Of a stretch of 64,000 bases of DNA, positions 61,246 to 64,000 are shown piece by piece. The stretch covers positions 1,736,001 to 1,800,000 of the forward strand of contig CAVRWL010000003.1 in assembly GCA_963724945.1 (NCBI GenBank), in the 5' to 3' direction. The translations under genes and the position numbers were made by a program. Source of the DNA: Hyphomicrobium_A sp963724945 (lineage in GTDB: Bacteria; Pseudomonadota; Alphaproteobacteria; Rhizobiales; Hyphomicrobiaceae). The first letter of the stretch is position 1. Each line of letters begins with the position of its first letter. Under the pieces are notes generated by a model that had not been told where the DNA came from, did no database searches, and worked only from the letters and a program-made list of their open reading frames with translations.

Positions 61246-61741
61246 CTAGCCGTGGTCGCTGCCGGAGCCGTTCATCGCCGGGATTTCCGGCTTAGGCACG
61301 CCAGCCATCGGGTCATCGGAGCGGCGCGACTTGCCTTCGAAATAGGCACCCTGCTCGATGGCGAGCGCTTGATGGTAGATGTCACCCTCGACGTGGCTCG
61401 AGGACTGGAGCATCACGCGCTTGCCGCGCACCGAGCCGGCCACGTGACCGCGCACGACGATCTCCTCGGCGACGATGCCGCCGGTGATGCGCGCCTTCTC
61501 CCCGATCACGACATAGGTGCCGTGGATGTCGCCCTGCACCTCGCCGTCGACCTGCACCTCGCCCTTCGACGTCAGGTTGCCGTGGATGATGAGGTCGGGA
61601 CCGATGACGGACGGCGTATTGCGCTCAGCGCCGCGGGCGAGCCCCAAGGGCCGCGAGCCGTGGCTTGTCGCTGGAGTTCGATGGAGGCAGGCCCGAAGCG
61701 GCCTGCGTTTCCGACTCAGTTCTCTTGAAGTTCGGCAACAT
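61246..61741 (-). CDS. bactofilin family protein (copy 2), apparent N-terminal frameshift
   Basis: The beta-helix core lies in the frame reading to 61246: 'SVIGPDLIIHGNLTSKGEVQVDGEVQGDIHGTYVVIGEKARITGGIVAEEIVVRGHVAGSVRGKRVMLQSSSHVEGDIYHQALAIEQGAYFEG'. In that frame the only early start is TTG 61647. A natural N-terminus (MLPNFKRTESETQAASGLPP) lies in the neighbouring frame from ATG 61741. Deleting one G from the GGGG run at 61645-61642 joins them as '...KPRLAALG-LARGAERNTPSVIG', 164 residues. Bactofilins form filaments that organise cell-wall enzymes. Compare copy 1 at 21542-22006. Confidence 0.88.
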
Positions 61742-61918
61742 GAGCTTCCACCTCCGCTCTAAACGCGACAAACGCAACGACTGTGCATTTTTGCTGGCGA
61801 TTCGGACACGCTGGCGGCTTTCACAACCAGGTGCTTCCCCTTATCGACCCACCTAGCACGTTTCCCGCCGCCGGTCACGGGCTGCGGCAGTCTCGCTTTG
61901 CGCATTCTGTGGGCAGGA

Positions 61919-62386
61919 CTATGGCTTTAGTGAGCGGATCGCCTCGAGAACCTCCTCGGCATGCCCCGGCACCTTAACCTTGCGCCAGCTTCTGGCGACG
62001 CGCCCGGCATGGTCAACGAGGAAGGTCGAGCGCTCGATGCCCATGTATTTTTTTCCATACATGGATTTTTCGACCCAGACGCCGTAGGCCTCTGCCGCCG
62101 CGCGGGATTGATCCGCCAAGAGACGAACGCCGAGGTCATACTTGTCCTGAAACTTGCGGTGGCTTTCGGGGCTGTCGGGCGAGATGCCGAGAACCTGAGC
62201 GCCGGCCCGCTTGAAGTCGGGAGCAAGACAGGTGAAGTCCTTGGCCTCCGCAGTGCACCCCGACGTGTCGTCCTTGGGATAGAAGTAGACCACCACCGGG
62301 GCGCCCTTCAGGCTCGACAGCCGCACGCTCTTGCCGTTCGCGTCGGGCAGCGTGAAATCTGGGGCTTTCATGCCGTCTTCGACCAT
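61919..62386 (-). CDS. bcp: thioredoxin-dependent peroxiredoxin, Bcp/PrxQ type
   Basis: 155 residues from ATG 62386. The peroxidatic site is 'VVVYFYPKDDTSGCTAEAKDF' with Cys44; Cys53 (DFTCLA), nine residues later, could resolve it, whereas E. coli Bcp has its resolving cysteine five residues away. Further family segments: 'VLGISPDSPESHRKFQDKYDLGVRLLADQSRAAAEAYGVWVEKSMYGKKYMGIERSTFLVD'. It reduces H2O2 and alkyl hydroperoxides with thioredoxin. Complete; longer upstream starts are not supported. Confidence 0.93.
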   Translation of the reverse strand: MVEDGMKAPDFTLPDANGKSVRLSSLKGAPVVVYFYPKDDTSGCTAEAKDFTCLAPDFKRAGAQVLGISPDSPESHRKFQDKYDLGVRLLADQSRAAAEAYGVWVEKSMYGKKYMGIERSTFLVDHAGRVARSWRKVKVPGHAEEVLEAIRSLKP

Positions 62387-62676
62387 GATCGAGATGCCTT
62401 TCTTTTGTCGCTTTTCCCCCTGCACGTGAGCCTCAACGCACGGTCCTGCGTCGGCTGTGGCGTCGGGATGCTTACTCGCCGGATTGCGCCCGCGCAAGAG
62501 AGCAGGCGACCGCGATGGGCACGAAGCTGGCGGGAGCATTTCAGCGCCAAGCCGGATAAGAAGACCAGCGCGGAAACGTCCTCGCGAGACCGAAGCGCTC
62601 GCAACTCGCGTGGGGGCTATCGTCGTGTCTGCCGCCAAGTCGATTTGCGTCGGGACAAGACTGTCGAGGGGCTGGC
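62387..62676. other. divergent intergenic region, about 290 bases
   Basis: Between bcp (minus) and the AsmA-like gene (plus). No supported gene; should hold promoters of both. I see no clear repeats. Confidence 0.3.
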
Positions 62677-64000
62677 TTGCAAACGACAAAACGACAGAAG
62701 CAAGGGCCTCAATTCGCCGAGCCGCGTAACGGGGAGCGGCCTGCGCCCGCCACTCAGCGCCTCGCTACGGCCGCCGCCGCCTGCGACCGCCTCCTGCACG
62801 GGGTCGGCAGGTCGGTCTTCCTGCTCGCCCCTGTCGCCGCACTGCTGATGCTCGTGGTGGGGCTCGGCTACGTCAGGCTGCGACACGGCCCCATCTCGCT
62901 CAAATTCATGGTTGAGCCGATCGAGCGTGGCATCGACGCCGAGCTCGACGGCAGCACCGTTCGCATCGACGACGTGGTGGTGGGCCTGTCGGGAAGGAGC
63001 GGACTGGAGTTCCGCCTGCGCAACCTGCGCATGCGCGAGCCGGACGGCGACGTCGTGGCCTCCGCTCCGCTGGCGGCCGTCGAGCTCAGCACCTCCGCGT
63101 TGTGGTCGGGCCGCATCGTGCCTGCGCGCGTGGAGCTGATCGAGCCGCGCCTCTTACTCTCCTATTCGGACGACACCGGCCTGTCGCTGAGCTTCACCAA
63201 GCCGGTCGAGGGCGCGTCCGATGATGCGAGCGGTGGGACCAAAGAGGCGCCTCCAGCCGGCGTGCCCGCGCCGGTTCCCGCCCACCCGCCCACGCAGGCA
63301 AGCGCGCCGCCGCCGGGAGGAGCGCTCAAGCGCATCGACCTTGCGCGGGTCGTGACCAACATGTCGGCGCGCGCGCGCCAGCGGCTCGATGCTAGCTCCG
63401 ACTTGCGCGAGGTCGGCTTGCGCAACGCCGTCGTCATCCTGGAGTACGCCGGGCGATCGACGCAATGGCGCGTGCCCTCGCTGGCGGTCGAGCTGACGCA
63501 TGCCTCAACGCGCAGCGTCATCTCGGGCAAGGCGACGATTGTCTCGGGCGCGCGGCCATGGGAGCTCACGTTCGAGACCGACGAGCAGGAGAGCACGCGC
63601 ACCCTCAATCTGAAAACCTCCGTGCGCGATCTCGTCCCGCGCAGCCTCGCCCCGGCGGTGCCCCAGCTCAGCCTGCTGCAAGCCTTCGATATGCCGGTCG
63701 CCGGCGATGCCACGCTGGCGCTGTCGAGCGACGGCGATATTCGCGCCGCCACGCTCGCACTACAGATCGGGCACGGCAGCCTGCGGCTTCCGGCGCTGCC
63801 CGAGGCGCCGATGGAGGTCGACGGCGGATCTTTCAACGCCGCCTACGACGGCGCCGCCCAGAAGATCGTCATGTCTCCCTCCACTCTGCGCTGGCGCGGC
63901 AGCCGCATCACGCTGTCGGGGACGCTTGCGAGCGACAGGGCGGAGCAGCACCCGGTCTGGAGCTATGAGCTCAGCGCGAGCGACGGCGCCTTTGCCGCGC
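62677..64000 (+). CDS. AsmA/DUF3971-like envelope protein (3' end outside window)
   Basis: The frame is open from 62560 to the window end. I favour TTG 62677 (GAGGGG upstream); no ATG occurs before the membrane helix. Residues ~30-70 contain a cytoplasmic lead and one helix (VFLLAPVAALLMLVVGLGYV), then 'RHGPISLKFMVEPIERGIDAELDGSTVRIDDVVVG', typical of DUF3971/YhdP-type AsmA-like proteins, followed by a long beta-rich periplasmic part ('GLEFRLRNLRMREPDGDVVASAPLAAVELS', 'QRLDASSDLREVGLRNAVVILEY') interrupted by a proline/alanine linker (~190-215). Such proteins bridge the periplasm and are implicated in phospholipid transport. At least 441 residues are visible. Confidence 0.75.
   Translation, partial: MQTTKRQKQGPQFAEPRNGERPAPATQRLATAAAACDRLLHGVGRSVFLLAPVAALLMLVVGLGYVRLRHGPISLKFMVEPIERGIDAELDGSTVRIDDVVVGLSGRSGLEFRLRNLRMREPDGDVVASAPLAAVELSTSALWSGRIVPARVELIEPRLLLSYSDDTGLSLSFTKPVEGASDDASGGTKEAPPAGVPAPVPAHPPTQASAPPPGGALKRIDLARVVTNMSARARQRLDASSDLREVGLRNAVVILEYAGRSTQWRVPSLAVELTHASTRSVISGKATIVSGARPWELTFETDEQESTRTLNLKTSVRDLVPRSLAPAVPQLSLLQAFDMPVAGDATLALSSDGDIRAATLALQIGHGSLRLPALPEAPMEVDGGSFNAAYDGAAQKIVMSPSTLRWRGSRITLSGTLASDRAEQHPVWSYELSASDGAFAA

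Noticed and set aside
62041..62069. Perfect inverted repeat CCATGTAT/ATACATGG followed by ATTTTT, terminator-like on the plus strand
   Set aside because: Lies within the bcp coding sequence (SMYGKKYMG on the minus strand) and no plus-strand gene ends before it.

Overview
The window reads as one contiguous stretch of a G+C-rich alphaproteobacterial chromosome, most likely order Hyphomicrobiales (Rhizobiales). The taxonomic markers are a ChpT phosphotransferase, an EipA/DUF1134 envelope protein, a DUF1285 protein, an Usg protein, an Aap-type amino-acid ABC system, two bactofilins and the MoxR/DUF58/DUF4159 operon. There is no rRNA, tRNA, CRISPR array, insertion sequence or prophage that I can support. 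Almost all of the DNA is core chromosome, with one small toxin-antitoxin pair.

Layout. 1-5.4 kb: end of a PRMT-like methyltransferase, an anchored small protein, NnrU and MOSC proteins (overlapping), a large L,D-transpeptidase and panB. 5.5-9.1 kb: the classic YfgM-like / BamB / Der block. 9.4-13.1 kb: holC, an isolated carbamoyltransferase, rlmJ and a cold-shock gene. 13.3-15.6 kb: small secreted or membrane proteins. 15.6-18.9 kb: fetAB-like metal ABC exporter, chpT, cysQ. 19-22.6 kb: eipA, a coiled-coil protein, bactofilin 1, a small secreted protein. 22.7-28.5 kb: OYE alkene reductase, lipoprotein and SYLF proteins, a GNAT, membrane proteins and a tiny 25-codon gene with an ideal ribosome site and its own terminator. 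28.5-32.2 kb: ParE-type toxin/antitoxin, then thiC downstream of a clear TPP riboswitch, with two paralogous small membrane proteins on either side of the riboswitch. 32.2-39.3 kb: four-gene envelope operon moxR-DUF58-DUF4159-GATase-like. 39.4-43.3 kb: DUF1285, usg, marC, small secreted proteins, GNAT. 43.4-47.6 kb: amino-acid ABC transporter in the order ATPase, binding protein, permease, permease, with two tandem palindromic repeats between the permeases. 47.6-49.8 kb: tandemly duplicated outer-membrane-like proteins. 50.1-51.9 kb: a membrane cytochrome-like / [2Fe-2S] / adenylate cyclase fusion. 51.9-57 kb: two DUF2147 proteins, a secreted protein, an M48 protease and an LhgO-like oxidase. 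57.2-61.2 kb: SbcD/YhaO-like nuclease with a YhaN-like ATPase. 61.2-64 kb: bactofilin 2, a Bcp peroxiredoxin and the start of an AsmA/DUF3971-like protein.

A cross-cutting observation is that at least eight otherwise normal genes (cysQ, thiC three times, moxR, marC, both main parts of the ABC transporter, bactofilin 2 and two secreted proteins) are broken by what is, in every well-resolved case, one extra base, usually in a short homopolymer. Removing that base restores full-length family members. The simplest reading is systematic sequence error (uncorrected reads or a draft assembly), so these genes should be treated as probably intact in the organism.
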